Under the pieces are notes generated by a model, which searched no databases, was not told the origin of the DNA, and worked only from the letters and a program-made list of their open reading frames with translations. The position numbers and the translations under genes were made by a program. Positions 1 through 8,309 of a stretch of DNA of 64,000 nucleotides are shown here, in pieces. Position 1 is the first letter of the stretch; each line of letters opens with the position of its first letter. The DNA lies in contig JAGRDY010000008.1 of NCBI GenBank assembly GCA_020446815.1, forward strand, positions 124,001 to 188,000, given 5' to 3'. This DNA comes from Paracoccaceae bacterium (GTDB lineage: Bacteria > Pseudomonadota > Alphaproteobacteria > Rhodobacterales > Rhodobacteraceae).

Positions 1-160
1 TCAGAATATCGCCATCAACCCCGACCGACCCGAATTCATTGACCAGAACCGCCAGCCTCTTGCCTTGAGGATGGGCCATGAGGTGGCGGATCAGCGTGGT
101 TTTGCCGGACCCGAGAAACCCCGTGATGACGGTAACGGGAATTTTGGCAAGTTCAGACAT
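1..160 (-). CDS. cobW: CobW-family GTPase, amino-terminal part (cut by left edge)
   Basis: The first 53 codons of a CobW/COG0523 metallochaperone GTPase are visible; the rest lies off the left edge. The P-loop GFLGSGKTT is at residues 14-22 and is followed by the VNEFG segment typical of the family. CobW proteins are thought to deliver metal, here plausibly cobalt to the CobNST chelatase. The start codon is one base after the stop of the DUF1636 gene, so both share one transcript behind the cobalamin riboswitch. The family call is firm; the assignment as CobW rather than another COG0523 protein rests on this context. Confidence 0.9.
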   Translation of the reverse strand, partial: MSELAKIPVTVITGFLGSGKTTLIRHLMAHPQGKRLAVLVNEFGSVGVDGDIL

Positions 161-161
161 A

Positions 162-527
162 TCAAATCTCCATCGGGGGAATACGGGCAAGGCTTTGCTT
201 GCGGAAAACGACCGGCCGGTCTCGCCAGGGCACGATACCGTCGCTGGATGCGGCATAAGCGGCGGCGCCCGCGAGAATTTCGGCGACATGCAGGTCGGGA
301 TCGAGGCCGCGATAGACATAGGACCAGCGGCCGGGGCCGGAAAGGGTGATGTTGCAGCCATGATCGCAAGCCGACAGGCATTCCACCGGCAGGATGCGCA
401 CGCCTTCGGGCGCACCGGCACGTTCCAATGCCGCCAGCAACCTTGCGCCCGGACGGGTTTCATCATCCGCGATCGGCTGACCCATGCGGCAAGTGGTACA
501 GACATGCAGGTTGACAGTCACCGGCAC
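162..527 (-). CDS. DUF1636 family cysteine-rich metal-binding protein
   Basis: This 121-residue protein has cysteines arranged like a metal or Fe-S site: Cys10 and Cys13 in CTTCR near the start, and Cys50, Cys54 and Cys58 in the segment [10 protein letters not shown]. That pattern matches the DUF1636 family, which recurs in alphaproteobacterial cobalamin loci. The biochemical role is unknown. Two GTG codons (525-527 and 519-521) follow a GGAGGA Shine-Dalgarno, so the start is uncertain by two residues. The frame stays open far upstream, but that stretch is the riboswitch and is not likely to be translated. It is followed immediately by cobW, suggesting a joint role in cobalt or zinc handling. 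Confidence 0.82.
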   Translation of the reverse strand: MPVTVNLHVCTTCRMGQPIADDETRPGARLLAALERAGAPEGVRILPVECLSACDHGCNITLSGPGRWSYVYRGLDPDLHVAEILAGAAAYAASSDGIVPWRDRPVVFRKQSLARIPPMEI

Positions 528-617
528 CCGGTCCTCCAATTTGGCCGAAAGGGGCGGGCCTGCGGGGGTATCGTGAAAATACCCGAGCCGGTCGCGGAAC
601 CCCCCGTCCGCCGTCAC

Positions 618-830
618 GTTCCGTCGCGCTGGCAGGTCTCCCGGCTTGCGGATCCGGGGGCCGTTGGATCGGCGTCCCCTTCGGCCCTTCCCCTTCCCGG
701 CAGATGCCAGTGGCTTGGAAGGACCTCTCCGGTCACGGTCGCGGGGGCGGCTGCGCTTCGGCCCGCGACAAAAAGCGTCGCAAAGCCTGTCGCATTCCCT
801 CTTCGCCTGCCATAAGACAGGCACCAGCGC
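618..830 (-). promoter_or_regulatory. Cobalamin riboswitch (AdoCbl aptamer)
   Basis: Read on the minus strand, this stretch has the conserved blocks of the cobalamin aptamer in the right order. They are a GGTGCCTGTC opening arm, an AGGGAATGCGAC block, the GCCGCCCCCGCGACCGTGACCGG core, the B12 box AAGCCACTG (708-716), an ACGCCGATCC segment, and the closing AAGCCGGGAGACCTGCC. It ends about 90 bases before the DUF1636 start, leaving room for an expression platform. It should repress DUF1636-cobW, and whatever follows beyond the edge, when adenosylcobalamin is plentiful. Confidence 0.95.
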
Positions 831-836
831 AGCCTC

Positions 837-865
837 TCCTGCGGCAATCGTGATCCGTTTGTCAA
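837..865 (-). promoter_or_regulatory. Candidate promoter for the riboswitch transcript
   Basis: On the minus strand a consensus -35 TTGACA lies at 865-860. A 17-base spacer then leads to a poor -10 (GCAGGA, 842-837). Transcription from it would start near 830, exactly where the riboswitch begins. The position is persuasive, but the -10 is weak, so this is an inference. Confidence 0.4.
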
Positions 866-881
866 GCGGACAAGCCCGAAC

Positions 882-2138
882 ATGCACCATAGTGATCCCC
901 CGACGCACAAGAACGACCCAAGCGGGACCGGCGGCGGCATTTTCGCCACCGCGCACCGGCCGATGTTTCTTGCCGCCGGATTCTGGGCCGTCGTGGCGAT
1001 CGTCTGGCGCTACTGGAGCGATTCGGGTGCCACTATGTCGGGGGCGCTCGGATCACCCGATGCCTGGCATGCCCATGAGATGCTGTTCGGTTTCGCAGGC
1101 GCGGCTTTCGCCGGCTACACCTTGACCGCCGCGTCGAGCTGGAGCGGCCGGGCGCCGCCATCGGGCGCGCCGATCATCATCCTGACGGCCCTCTGGCTAT
1201 GGTCTCGTGTTGCGATAGCAGGGTATCCCGAACTCCCGCGCCCGTGGGTTGCCGTGGTGGCGGCGGCCTTTTTCGCCTGGCTTGCGCTTTTGCTGCTCCG
1301 CGAGGCGATCCGCGGGCGCTCGATCAAGGGCGGGCTTCAAGCGGCGTTCGCCACCGCTCTTTGCGCCGCAGACAGCGGCAACGTTTTAGGGCGGGCCGAC
1401 AGTCATGTTGCAATCCTGCTTTTCGCACTGATCCTGTCGGTGGTTGGCGCCCCCATGGTGCGCGCCTTCACTGACAACCGCGGCGCGGCACAGAATGCCC
1501 TGCCTCTCCCTTCGGCCCCGCGGGCAGGGCGAACATCGGCTTTGGCCATTTTCGGCGGGCTGGGTTTGGCGATAACCGGATTCGAAGCATTGGCAGGCAT
1601 CCTGCTGCTGGTCGCCGCCGCCGCCGATGCGTGGCGGCTTGTCGTATGGCAAGCGCCGGTCGTTCGCCGCGACCCGCTTCTTGTGATGCTGCATCTGGGG
1701 CTTTTGTGGTTACCGATCGGTCTTCTATTGTCCGGGTTGGTGCGGCTCGATTTCCCGTCACTTGCCGATCCGGTGGCGCTGCACGCATTGACCAGTGGCG
1801 CGATGTCTTGTCTGATCTATGCCGTTGCCGTTCGCGCGGTTGCCCGGCGCGGAAGCGATCGCCTGGTGGCAACCCCGATCAGCATCGCCGGCTATGGTCT
1901 GGTGTGGGTCGCGGCCTGTCTGCGCATCGGACAGGGGATGTATCCCGACCTGATCCCGATCACACCATATTTCTGGGTCGCGGGATGGCTGCTGTTTCTG
2001 GTCTCGCTCGCGCCCAGCCTTCGTGGCGGCCCGGTCCGGCCGGTCTTCAGCGGTCCGCGCGCCAAACCCGCCCCTCGCATTCCCGATCGCGATGACTTAT
2101 TGAACCCGAAACGGACGCAACTGAAAGAGCTGCCATGA
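882..2138 (+). CDS. nnrS: NnrS family heme/copper membrane protein
   Basis: This 418-residue protein is almost entirely hydrophobic, with about 12 predicted membrane segments. It carries the NnrS signature: RPMFLAAGFW near residue 26 and WHAHEMLFG (His63 and His65) near residue 62, plus later His in membrane helices. NnrS proteins bind heme and copper and protect against nitric-oxide-linked stress; the mechanism is not settled. Its stop overlaps the cobO start by four bases (ATGA), so it is the first gene of the cobO-Lin0512-Lin0512-cobQ run. It diverges from the riboswitch gene set. No clear FNR or NNR site was seen in front of it. Confidence 0.87.
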   Translation: MHHSDPPTHKNDPSGTGGGIFATAHRPMFLAAGFWAVVAIVWRYWSDSGATMSGALGSPDAWHAHEMLFGFAGAAFAGYTLTAASSWSGRAPPSGAPIIILTALWLWSRVAIAGYPELPRPWVAVVAAAFFAWLALLLLREAIRGRSIKGGLQAAFATALCAADSGNVLGRADSHVAILLFALILSVVGAPMVRAFTDNRGAAQNALPLPSAPRAGRTSALAIFGGLGLAITGFEALAGILLLVAAAADAWRLVVWQAPVVRRDPLLVMLHLGLLWLPIGLLLSGLVRLDFPSLADPVALHALTSGAMSCLIYAVAVRAVARRGSDRLVATPISIAGYGLVWVAACLRIGQGMYPDLIPITPYFWVAGWLLFLVSLAPSLRGGPVRPVFSGPRAKPAPRIPDRDDLLNPKRTQLKELP

Positions 2139-2758
2139 CGACTTCAACTCCCCCCGACGACGGCGCCCGCCACGCCCAGAAGATGGCCAAGAAGAAGGCA
2201 GCGCGCGACAAGATCATGGCAACGAAAGAGGGTGAAAAAGGCCTGATCATCGTCCATACCGGTGCCGGCAAGGGCAAAAGTTCGGCCGGCTTCGGGATGA
2301 TTCTGCGCTGCATTGCCCATGAGATGCCCTGCGCCGTGGTGCAATTCATCAAGGGCGCCTGGTCGACCGGCGAACGGACCCTGATCGAGGGTAATTTCAA
2401 CCACCTCTGCCAGTTCTATGCCATGGGCGAGGGTTTCACATGGGAAACCCAGGACAAGGCCCGCGACATCGCCGCCGCCCAGCGGGGCTGGGAAAAGGCC
2501 AAGGAGCTGATCCGCGATGCGCGCAACCGAATGGTGCTTCTGGATGAAATCAACATCGCATTGCGTTACGATTATCTCGATATTGACGAGGTGGTGGGGT
2601 TTTTGAAGGATGAAAAACCCCCCATGACCCATGTCGTGCTGACCGGGCGGAACGCCAAGGAGGAACTGATTGCGATTGCCGATCTGGTGACCGAAATGAC
2701 CTTGATCAAGCACCCGTTCAGATCCGGCATCAAAGGACAGAAGGGGGTTGAGTTCTGA
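2135..2758 (+). CDS. cobO: Cob(I)yrinic acid a,c-diamide adenosyltransferase
   Basis: CobO transfers the adenosyl group of ATP to the reduced cobalt of the corrin ring. The 207-residue length is normal for the family. The P-loop GAGKGKSS lies at residues 43-50, and the protein continues with the typical VQFIKG and LDEIN segments. It overlaps nnrS by four bases, and its TGA shares a base with the next ATG. This coupling puts it in the same translation unit as the two Lin0512 genes. The extra lysine-rich amino-terminal stretch (residues 15-30) is common in alphaproteobacterial CobO. Confidence 0.95.
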   Translation: MTTSTPPDDGARHAQKMAKKKAARDKIMATKEGEKGLIIVHTGAGKGKSSAGFGMILRCIAHEMPCAVVQFIKGAWSTGERTLIEGNFNHLCQFYAMGEGFTWETQDKARDIAAAQRGWEKAKELIRDARNRMVLLDEINIALRYDYLDIDEVVGFLKDEKPPMTHVVLTGRNAKEELIAIADLVTEMTLIKHPFRSGIKGQKGVEF

Positions 2759-3108
2759 TGGCGCGAAAACGGCTCTTGACGGAATTCGGTCTGGGAACAT
2801 CGCTGCGCCGTCAGGATTACACGGAGGCGGCGCTCCGCGCTGTCCGGGACGCGCTCTGGCACAATTCGATCAGTCTCACCGAGCTTTTCGGCCACGACAG
2901 GCAGGACATGCTGATCGATGTGGAAATTGGCACGCAGGAACCGGGCCAGGTGGACATCGCCAGGGTTCAGGCGGCATTTCCCTATGGCCAGCCCACGGTG
3001 AAGGTAATCAAGGGAGGGCTTGACGTGCCACGCCCGGATGGCGGCAAACCGACGGTGATCGCCAATGCGGCGATTTCGGTTTCTCTCGACCTGGGGGTAT
3101 CGGGATGA
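2758..3108 (+). CDS. Lin0512 family protein, first of a tandem pair
   Basis: A 116-residue protein of the Lin0512 family, whose function is unknown. It starts with the family pattern FGLGTSLRRQDYTEAALRA, which lines up with the GMGNDQYGQDYQKAARRA of the next gene. It continues with a DALWHNSISL segment and ends in a beta-rich ANAAISVSLD tail. Translation is coupled to cobO (shared TGATG) and to the second copy (ATGA). The two copies are clearly paralogous but well diverged, which suggests a heteromer rather than a recent duplication. A role in corrinoid handling is inferred only from position. Confidence 0.78.
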   Translation: MARKRLLTEFGLGTSLRRQDYTEAALRAVRDALWHNSISLTELFGHDRQDMLIDVEIGTQEPGQVDIARVQAAFPYGQPTVKVIKGGLDVPRPDGGKPTVIANAAISVSLDLGVSG

Positions 3109-3449
3109 GTGACCGGCGTTTCATCATCGAAATGGGCATGGGCAATGACCAGTACGGCCAGGATTACCAGAAAGCCGCCCGCCGTGCGATCGAGGATGCG
3201 ATCCGCCATTCGGCGATCCCGATGTTCGACGCCCTGGGTCTCGACCCCGCCGAAATGAGGGTTCAGGTCACGGTCGGGGTGCAGGATCCCGCGGCGCTGG
3301 ATACCGATGCGCTTGCCGCCGGGTTGCCAAGAGGGGCGGCCACGGTGACGGCCGCGCGAGGTGGGCTGAACATCACCAACCCCGACAATGGCAATGTCAT
3401 TGTCATCGCCACGGCGGCGGTCGAGGCCTTCTTGCCGTTACAGGGGTAG
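3105..3449 (+). CDS. Lin0512 family protein, second of a tandem pair
   Basis: A 114-residue member of the same family, overlapping the previous gene by four bases. It opens with FIIEMGMGNDQYGQDY, the more canonical version of the family motif. It contains a second half pattern, ARGGLNITNPDNGN, aligning with KGGLDVPRPDGGK of the first copy. There is no signal peptide, membrane segment or known catalytic motif. The coupled arrangement cobO-Lin0512-Lin0512-cobQ points to a cytoplasmic accessory protein for cobalamin synthesis; this is inference. Confidence 0.78.
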   Translation: MSDRRFIIEMGMGNDQYGQDYQKAARRAIEDAIRHSAIPMFDALGLDPAEMRVQVTVGVQDPAALDTDALAAGLPRGAATVTAARGGLNITNPDNGNVIVIATAAVEAFLPLQG

Positions 3450-3462
3450 TGGATGCGCCAAG

Positions 3463-3526
3463 CCGGAACCGCCAGCCCGATCCTTTTGGCGAATGATACC
3501 TTCACCGGATGCTTCGGCAGTTCCGG
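3463..3526 (+). repeat. Inverted repeat in front of cobQ
   Basis: CCGGAACCGCC at 3463-3473 pairs with GGCAGTTCCGG at 3516-3526 (10 of 11 positions), enclosing about 42 bases. It lies between the second Lin0512 stop and the likely cobQ GTG at 3551. It could fold in the mRNA and affect cobQ translation, or it may be chance. It overlaps the longer alternative cobQ start. Confidence 0.35.
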
Positions 3527-3550
3527 GCGACTCGACGATTGCCTGCACCC

Positions 3551-4993
3551 GTGACCGCGCTGATGATCCAGGGGGCAGGGTCCAATGTCGGGAAATCGCT
3601 GCTGGTGGCGGGCTTGTGTCGGGTGGCGCGGCGGCGGGGGGTGTCTGTTGCCCCCTTCAAGCCGCAGAACATGTCGAACAATGCCGCCGTCACGATCGAC
3701 GGCGGCGAGATCGGCCGCGCCCAGGCATTGCAGGCGCAGGCCTGCGGGCTCGAGCCGCATACCGACATGAACCCGGTTTTGCTCAAACCGGAAACCGACA
3801 TTGGCGCGCAGGTGGTGGTACAGGGCAAACGGCTGACAACTGTCCGCGCGCGCGATTACGCTGCGCTCAAATCAACATTGATGGGCTCTGTGCTTGACAG
3901 TTTCAACAGGCTGAAAGCTGCCCATGATCTGGTGATTGTCGAAGGCGCGGGCAGCCCTGCCGAGGTCAACCTGCGCCAGGGCGACATCGCCAATATGGGC
4001 TTTGCCCGCGCCGCCGGTGTGCCCGTCGTGCTTGTCGGCGATATCGACCGTGGCGGTGTGATCGCGCAGATTGTCGGAACCAAGGCGGTCCTGTGCCCGA
4101 ATGATGCCGCGATGATTGCCGGATTCCTGATCAACAAGTTTCGCGGCGACCCTTCGCTTTTCGATGAGGGCTACCGCCTGATCGAGACCCATACCGATTG
4201 GCGCGGTTTTGGCGTTTTACCCTTTTTCGACGGTGCCGCGAAACTTCCCGCCGAAGATGCGCTCGATCTGGGTGGGGCGACGGGCGGCGGGCCGGTCAGG
4301 ATTGCCTGCCTTGCTCTGTCGCGCATTGCCAATTTCGATGATCTCGACCCGTTGAAACTGGAACCGTCGGTAAGCCTGAAAATGCTTCGCACGGGCGAAG
4401 CCATTCCTGGTGATACGACGCTTGTGATCCTGCCCGGAACAAAATCGACGCGGGGTGATCTTGCTTATTTGCGCGCCCAGGGCTGGGATACGGATCTAGC
4501 CGCCCATATTCACCGGGGAGGCCATGTGCTTGGCATTTGCGGGGGTTACCAGATGCTCGGGCGCAGTATCGCCGACCCGGACGGGATCGAAGGAGAGGCG
4601 GGCAATACGCCGGGGCTCGGTCATCTCGACGTCGCGACGGTGATGACCGGAGACAAACGCCTGACGCGCGTCAGCGCCACGCATGCGCCGTCCCACACGC
4701 CAATGGCCGGCTACGAAATACATATCGGCCAGACCGATGGCCCGGATCGGAGTCGCCCCTTCGCCCTGGTCGATGGCCAGCCCGAAGGCGCTGTATCTGG
4801 TGACGGCCGGATCAGCGGCAGCTACCTGCACGGCATGTTCACAGGTGATGCCTTTCGCGCGGCTTTCCTGAAAAATCTGGGGGTCACCGCCACCGGCCAT
4901 TACGGGCAAAGCATCGAGACAACCCTCGATGCGCTTGCCGATCACCTGGAAGCCCACATTGACGTGGCCGGGCTTCTGGCACTGGCCCGCTGA
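3551..4993 (+). CDS. cobQ: Cobyric acid synthase (glutamine-hydrolysing)
   Basis: CobQ amidates four carboxylates of adenosylcobyrinic acid a,c-diamide. This protein has the amino-terminal P-loop GAGSNVGKS at residues 8-16 and the NMSNNAAV segment. The carboxy-terminal class I glutamine amidotransferase domain shows GICGGYQ (nucleophilic Cys near 331) and SYLHGMF (His near 427). From GTG 3551 the protein is 480 residues and begins MTALMIQG, where family homology normally starts. An ATG at 3509 would add 14 residues with no homology and no good ribosome site. It is the last gene of the nnrS-cobO operon, 100 bases after the Lin0512 pair. Confidence 0.93.
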   Translation: MTALMIQGAGSNVGKSLLVAGLCRVARRRGVSVAPFKPQNMSNNAAVTIDGGEIGRAQALQAQACGLEPHTDMNPVLLKPETDIGAQVVVQGKRLTTVRARDYAALKSTLMGSVLDSFNRLKAAHDLVIVEGAGSPAEVNLRQGDIANMGFARAAGVPVVLVGDIDRGGVIAQIVGTKAVLCPNDAAMIAGFLINKFRGDPSLFDEGYRLIETHTDWRGFGVLPFFDGAAKLPAEDALDLGGATGGGPVRIACLALSRIANFDDLDPLKLEPSVSLKMLRTGEAIPGDTTLVILPGTKSTRGDLAYLRAQGWDTDLAAHIHRGGHVLGICGGYQMLGRSIADPDGIEGEAGNTPGLGHLDVATVMTGDKRLTRVSATHAPSHTPMAGYEIHIGQTDGPDRSRPFALVDGQPEGAVSGDGRISGSYLHGMFTGDAFRAAFLKNLGVTATGHYGQSIETTLDALADHLEAHIDVAGLLALAR

Positions 4994-5079
4994 CCCGCTT
5001 CATCCTTGGGTCCATGTTCCGGCCCCTCGCCGCGAAAAGATGGGGCCAGCGCAGCGCCGCCTGCCAGCCCCGGCCCGTG

Positions 5080-6027
5080 TCAAACAAAGGCGCACAGAGC
5101 GACGACAAGCGCCAGCGCCAACATCGCCATCCGGTAAATGCCCAGCCCCCTTTCAATGTCTTGCGGCTGCGGATCGGGGGCCGCACCGTTGACCCATGGC
5201 TCGTCGGTCATCCGGCCGGCATAGACGCGCGGGCCCGACAGACGGACATCGAGCGCACCGGCCAGGGCCGCCTCGGGCCACCCTGCGTTGGGCGAGCGGT
5301 GCTTGCCCGCGTCGCGCCACATTGCCAGGAGCGCGGTGCGCGGCCGGATCGAAACCATTACGAACAACAGGCCCGTCAGCCGTGCCGGAACCAGGTTGGC
5401 CAGATCGTCGATGCGCGCGGAAGCCCATCCAAAGGCTTCATATTTGGGGGAACGGTGGCCGATCATCGAATCCAGTGTGTTGATCGCCTTGTAGCCGACA
5501 ATACCCGGCAGGCCAAAGACCACCCCCCAGAAAACCGGCGCCACAACCCCGTCCGAGGTGTTTTCTGCAAGGCTTTCCAGGGATGCCCGTGCCACACCGG
5601 CGCCGTCTAGAACCGATACATCGCGCCCGACGATCCGTGCCACGGCAAGGCGCGCGCGCTCCAGATCATGCGCTTTCAGAGGGGTCAGGACATCAACTAC
5701 ATGGTCGTGCATCGAACGCATGGCGATCAATGGCCAGGCCACAACGCCCGTCAACAAGGCGCCAACCCATCCCTCGGGCATCAACCAGCCAATCAGCAAG
5801 GCGCATTCCACCGACAGTCCAGTGACTGCCAGCGCGGCCACGGCCCCGGCAAGGCGACGTTCTTCGGGACGCGCATCGGCCAGATTGAGCCACCGGTCCA
5901 GCCGCCCGACCAGACCGCCGATCCATGACACCGGATGACCCACAAGCCCGTAAAGCCACCGGGGCCAACCCAGGAGCGCATCCAGGCCCAGAGCCACCAG
6001 TACGACAACCGCCGTCGTCATCCCCAT
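5080..6027 (-). CDS. cbiB: Adenosylcobinamide-phosphate synthase (CbiB/CobD)
   Basis: CbiB attaches aminopropanol or its phosphate to adenosylcobyric acid. The 315-residue protein is a multi-spanning membrane protein with the family segments SLAENTSDGVVAP (middle), TLDSMIGHRSPKY and RIDDLANLVPAR. It converges on cobQ, with 86 bases between the stops. The neighbouring minus-strand gene is the cobC-like phosphatase, 120 bases upstream, so the two may be co-transcribed. In alphaproteobacterial nomenclature the same protein is often called CobD. Confidence 0.94.
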   Translation of the reverse strand: MGMTTAVVVLVALGLDALLGWPRWLYGLVGHPVSWIGGLVGRLDRWLNLADARPEERRLAGAVAALAVTGLSVECALLIGWLMPEGWVGALLTGVVAWPLIAMRSMHDHVVDVLTPLKAHDLERARLAVARIVGRDVSVLDGAGVARASLESLAENTSDGVVAPVFWGVVFGLPGIVGYKAINTLDSMIGHRSPKYEAFGWASARIDDLANLVPARLTGLLFVMVSIRPRTALLAMWRDAGKHRSPNAGWPEAALAGALDVRLSGPRVYAGRMTDEPWVNGAAPDPQPQDIERGLGIYRMAMLALALVVALCAFV

Positions 6028-6147
6028 TTTTCACCCCCCAACAGCCGCAATCCATCGGACATTCCCGTTTCGCGGCAGCACCCTCGATAACGCAGTATCA
6101 TCCCCCACAGAAAACCGGAACGCCCCGAATCAGGCCGGATCGCCGGT

Positions 6148-6729
6148 TCAAACCGGGGTCCAGTTGGCGCCGATGATCGCCCAACTTCCGCCTGGCAAAG
6201 CCCTGATCCGCGTGACCGACAGCGGCGCCACCTCGAACCTCAGGGCCAGTGGCACCGACCCGATCGCCAGCGCCAGCGCCCCACGAACCACCCCCGCATG
6301 GGCCACGACGGCAACACGGCCACCTTTGCTGGCGACATGCATCAGCACCGGTTCCACCCGCGCGCAAAGATCGGCGAAACTCTCGCCGCCCGGCGGCCGA
6401 TGCCGCGCAAGATCGGCGGATTCGAGTGATCCGAGATCGGGCAAATCCACATAGGCCTGCCCTTCCCAGCGTCCGAAATCCTGTTCCCACAACGCCCCGT
6501 CCGTCTGCGGATCCGGGCTGGCCGGCCAAAGGGCGCGGGTTGTCTGGAGGCATCGCAACGCCGGACTGCTCAGCACATGGTCGACATCGCCTATCGCAGC
6601 CCGCAACCTATCGAACCGCCCTCGATCGCTGCAGTCGGCCGCGACATCGGCCCGCCCGAACAGCCGGCCGTCGACGGAAACCGGCGCATGGCGGATCAGC
6701 AGCAATTCGGTCGCTCGTTTACCGCCCAT
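6148..6729 (-). CDS. cobC: Histidine phosphatase family protein, probable alpha-ribazole phosphatase
   Basis: A 193-residue histidine phosphatase. The RH catalytic pair is at residues 13-14 (LLIRHAPV), followed by LSSPALRCLQTT and the second catalytic histidine in VVAHAGVVRG. The usual RHG is RHA here, which occurs in CobC-like members. CobC removes the 5-phosphate of alpha-ribazole phosphate in lower-ligand assembly. The location between cbiB and cobU supports that role, but the family is large and substrate cannot be read from sequence. It diverges from cobU with only 52 bases between starts. Confidence 0.8.
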   Translation of the reverse strand: MGGKRATELLLIRHAPVSVDGRLFGRADVAADCSDRGRFDRLRAAIGDVDHVLSSPALRCLQTTRALWPASPDPQTDGALWEQDFGRWEGQAYVDLPDLGSLESADLARHRPPGGESFADLCARVEPVLMHVASKGGRVAVVAHAGVVRGALALAIGSVPLALRFEVAPLSVTRIRALPGGSWAIIGANWTPV

Positions 6730-6781
6730 TGTCGCGTTTCCCTCTTCCGTCAGGGCCGGGTTTCTGCTTTGTCACCGGGCC

Positions 6782-7288
6782 ATGAGCAAGACAATTCTTA
6801 TCACCGGCGGCGCCCGGTCGGGCAAGAGCGTCATCGCCGAAACGATGACACTCGGGTTTGGGAAAACCGCAACCTATATCGCCACCGCCGACAGCAGCGA
6901 CGCGGAGATGACCGCACGGATCGCGGCCCACAAGAGCCGGCGCAAGGCGCAATGGACGACTGTCGAAGCGCCGCTCGATCTGGCCGGCTCGCTCAGGAAT
7001 ACCGAGGGGAAAGGCCCGCGCCTGGTCGATTGCCTGACCCTCTGGCTCAGCAACCTGATGCTCTCGGGGCACGACTGGCAGGCTGCCGGCCGCGACCTTG
7101 CCGCGCGTTTGCCGCGGCAATCCGACCCAGTGGTGATCGTCACCAACGAAGTTGGCGGCGGCATCGTTCCCGACAACCCCCTGGCCCGCGAATTCCGCGA
7201 TGCGGCGGGTCTTTTGAACCAGTGGATCGCCGAGGTGGCGGATGAGGTCTACCTCGCCGTTGCCGGACTCCCCTTGAAAGTGAAGTGA
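6782..7288 (+). CDS. cobU: Bifunctional adenosylcobinamide kinase / guanylyltransferase
   Basis: CobU (CobP) phosphorylates adenosylcobinamide and then adds GMP. The P-loop GGARSGKS is at residues 9-16, and the family hallmark TNEVGGGIVP is present in the second half. The 168-residue length is normal. It starts the plus-strand run cobU-cobT-cobS; cobT begins two bases after its stop. The start is directly at the end of the short divergent region shared with the cobC-like gene. Confidence 0.95.
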   Translation: MSKTILITGGARSGKSVIAETMTLGFGKTATYIATADSSDAEMTARIAAHKSRRKAQWTTVEAPLDLAGSLRNTEGKGPRLVDCLTLWLSNLMLSGHDWQAAGRDLAARLPRQSDPVVIVTNEVGGGIVPDNPLAREFRDAAGLLNQWIAEVADEVYLAVAGLPLKVK

Positions 7289-7289
7289 C

Positions 7290-8309
7290 ATGACTCTGCC
7301 CGCCTTTGCCGCCCTGACCGATATTGCCGCCTTTGCCACCCGGATGCCCGCCGCTGATCGGGCCGCCGCCGAAGCCGCCCGCGTCCGGCAGAACGCCTTG
7401 ACCAAACCGCCCGGTTCGCTGGGCCGGCTGGAGGAGCTGGCCGAATTCATGGCAGCCTGGCATGGCACCGCGCGGCCAGCGATCGAATTCGCTCAGGCGC
7501 TCATCTTTGCCGGCAATCATGGCATCTGTGCCCAGGGGGTAAACCCCTATCCTCAGGAAGTCACCGCCCAGATGGTTGCCAATTTTCAAAATGGCGGCGC
7601 TGCCATCAACCAGCTTTGTCGGGCCAATGGCGCCGAGTTGGAGGTCATTGCCCTCGATCTCGACCGGCCCACCGGCGATTTCACCGAAAGCCCGGCGATG
7701 AGCGAGGCCGAATGCCTCGATGCCCTTAACCGGGGCGCCGCCGCCGTCAACCCGAAGGCCGATATTCTCATTCTCGGCGAAATGGGGATTGGCAATTCCA
7801 CTGTTGCCGCCGCGCTTGCCGCAGGTCTTTTCGGAGGCGCCACCACCGATTGGGTCGGTCCCGGCACCGGATCGGACAGCGATGGCATCGCCCGCAAGAT
7901 CGACGCCATCGACCGCGGCCTCGCCCGCCACGCTGCGCTGAAGGGCGATGCACCCGCCATCCTTGCGGCTCTCGGCGGGCGCGAGCAGGCGGCAATCTGC
8001 GGCGCGGTTCTGGCGGCGCGCGCCCACCGGATCCCGGTCATTCTAGATGGCTTCATCTGCACCGCCGCAGCGGCGGCGCTTCACGCCACGGACGCGCGGT
8101 TTCTCGATCACTGCCTTGTCGGCCATGCCAGCGCCGAGCCCGGTCACCGCAAATTGCTCGAGGCGATCGGCAAGAAGCCGGTGCTGGAATTCGACATGCG
8201 CCTAGGTGAAGGCTCGGGCGCAGCACTCGCGCTTGGTATCCTGCGTTCGGCGCTTGCCTGTCACAACGGTATGGCGACATTTGGCGAGGCAGGCGTTTCC
8301 GGCACATGA
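7290..8309 (+). CDS. cobT: Nicotinate-nucleotide--dimethylbenzimidazole phosphoribosyltransferase
   Basis: CobT makes alpha-ribazole phosphate from nicotinate mononucleotide and dimethylbenzimidazole. The 339-residue protein shows KPPGSLGRLEELA near the start, AGNHGI, the glycine-rich GEMGIGNST in the middle, and the carboxy-terminal RLGEGSGAALAL containing the catalytic glutamate. It sits between cobU and cobS, overlapping cobS by four bases. This is the lower-ligand CobT, not the cobaltochelatase subunit of the same name. Confidence 0.95.
   Translation: MTLPAFAALTDIAAFATRMPAADRAAAEAARVRQNALTKPPGSLGRLEELAEFMAAWHGTARPAIEFAQALIFAGNHGICAQGVNPYPQEVTAQMVANFQNGGAAINQLCRANGAELEVIALDLDRPTGDFTESPAMSEAECLDALNRGAAAVNPKADILILGEMGIGNSTVAAALAAGLFGGATTDWVGPGTGSDSDGIARKIDAIDRGLARHAALKGDAPAILAALGGREQAAICGAVLAARAHRIPVILDGFICTAAAAALHATDARFLDHCLVGHASAEPGHRKLLEAIGKKPVLEFDMRLGEGSGAALALGILRSALACHNGMATFGEAGVSGT

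Noticed and set aside
528-956. Long minus-strand frame continuing upstream of the DUF1636 start
   Set aside because: It runs through the cobalamin riboswitch; the DUF1636 homology begins only at the GTG codons after GGAGGA.
7140-8027. 295-codon frame opposite cobT
   Set aside because: It is an antisense shadow of a well-conserved gene in GC-rich sequence, with glycine-rich low-complexity product.
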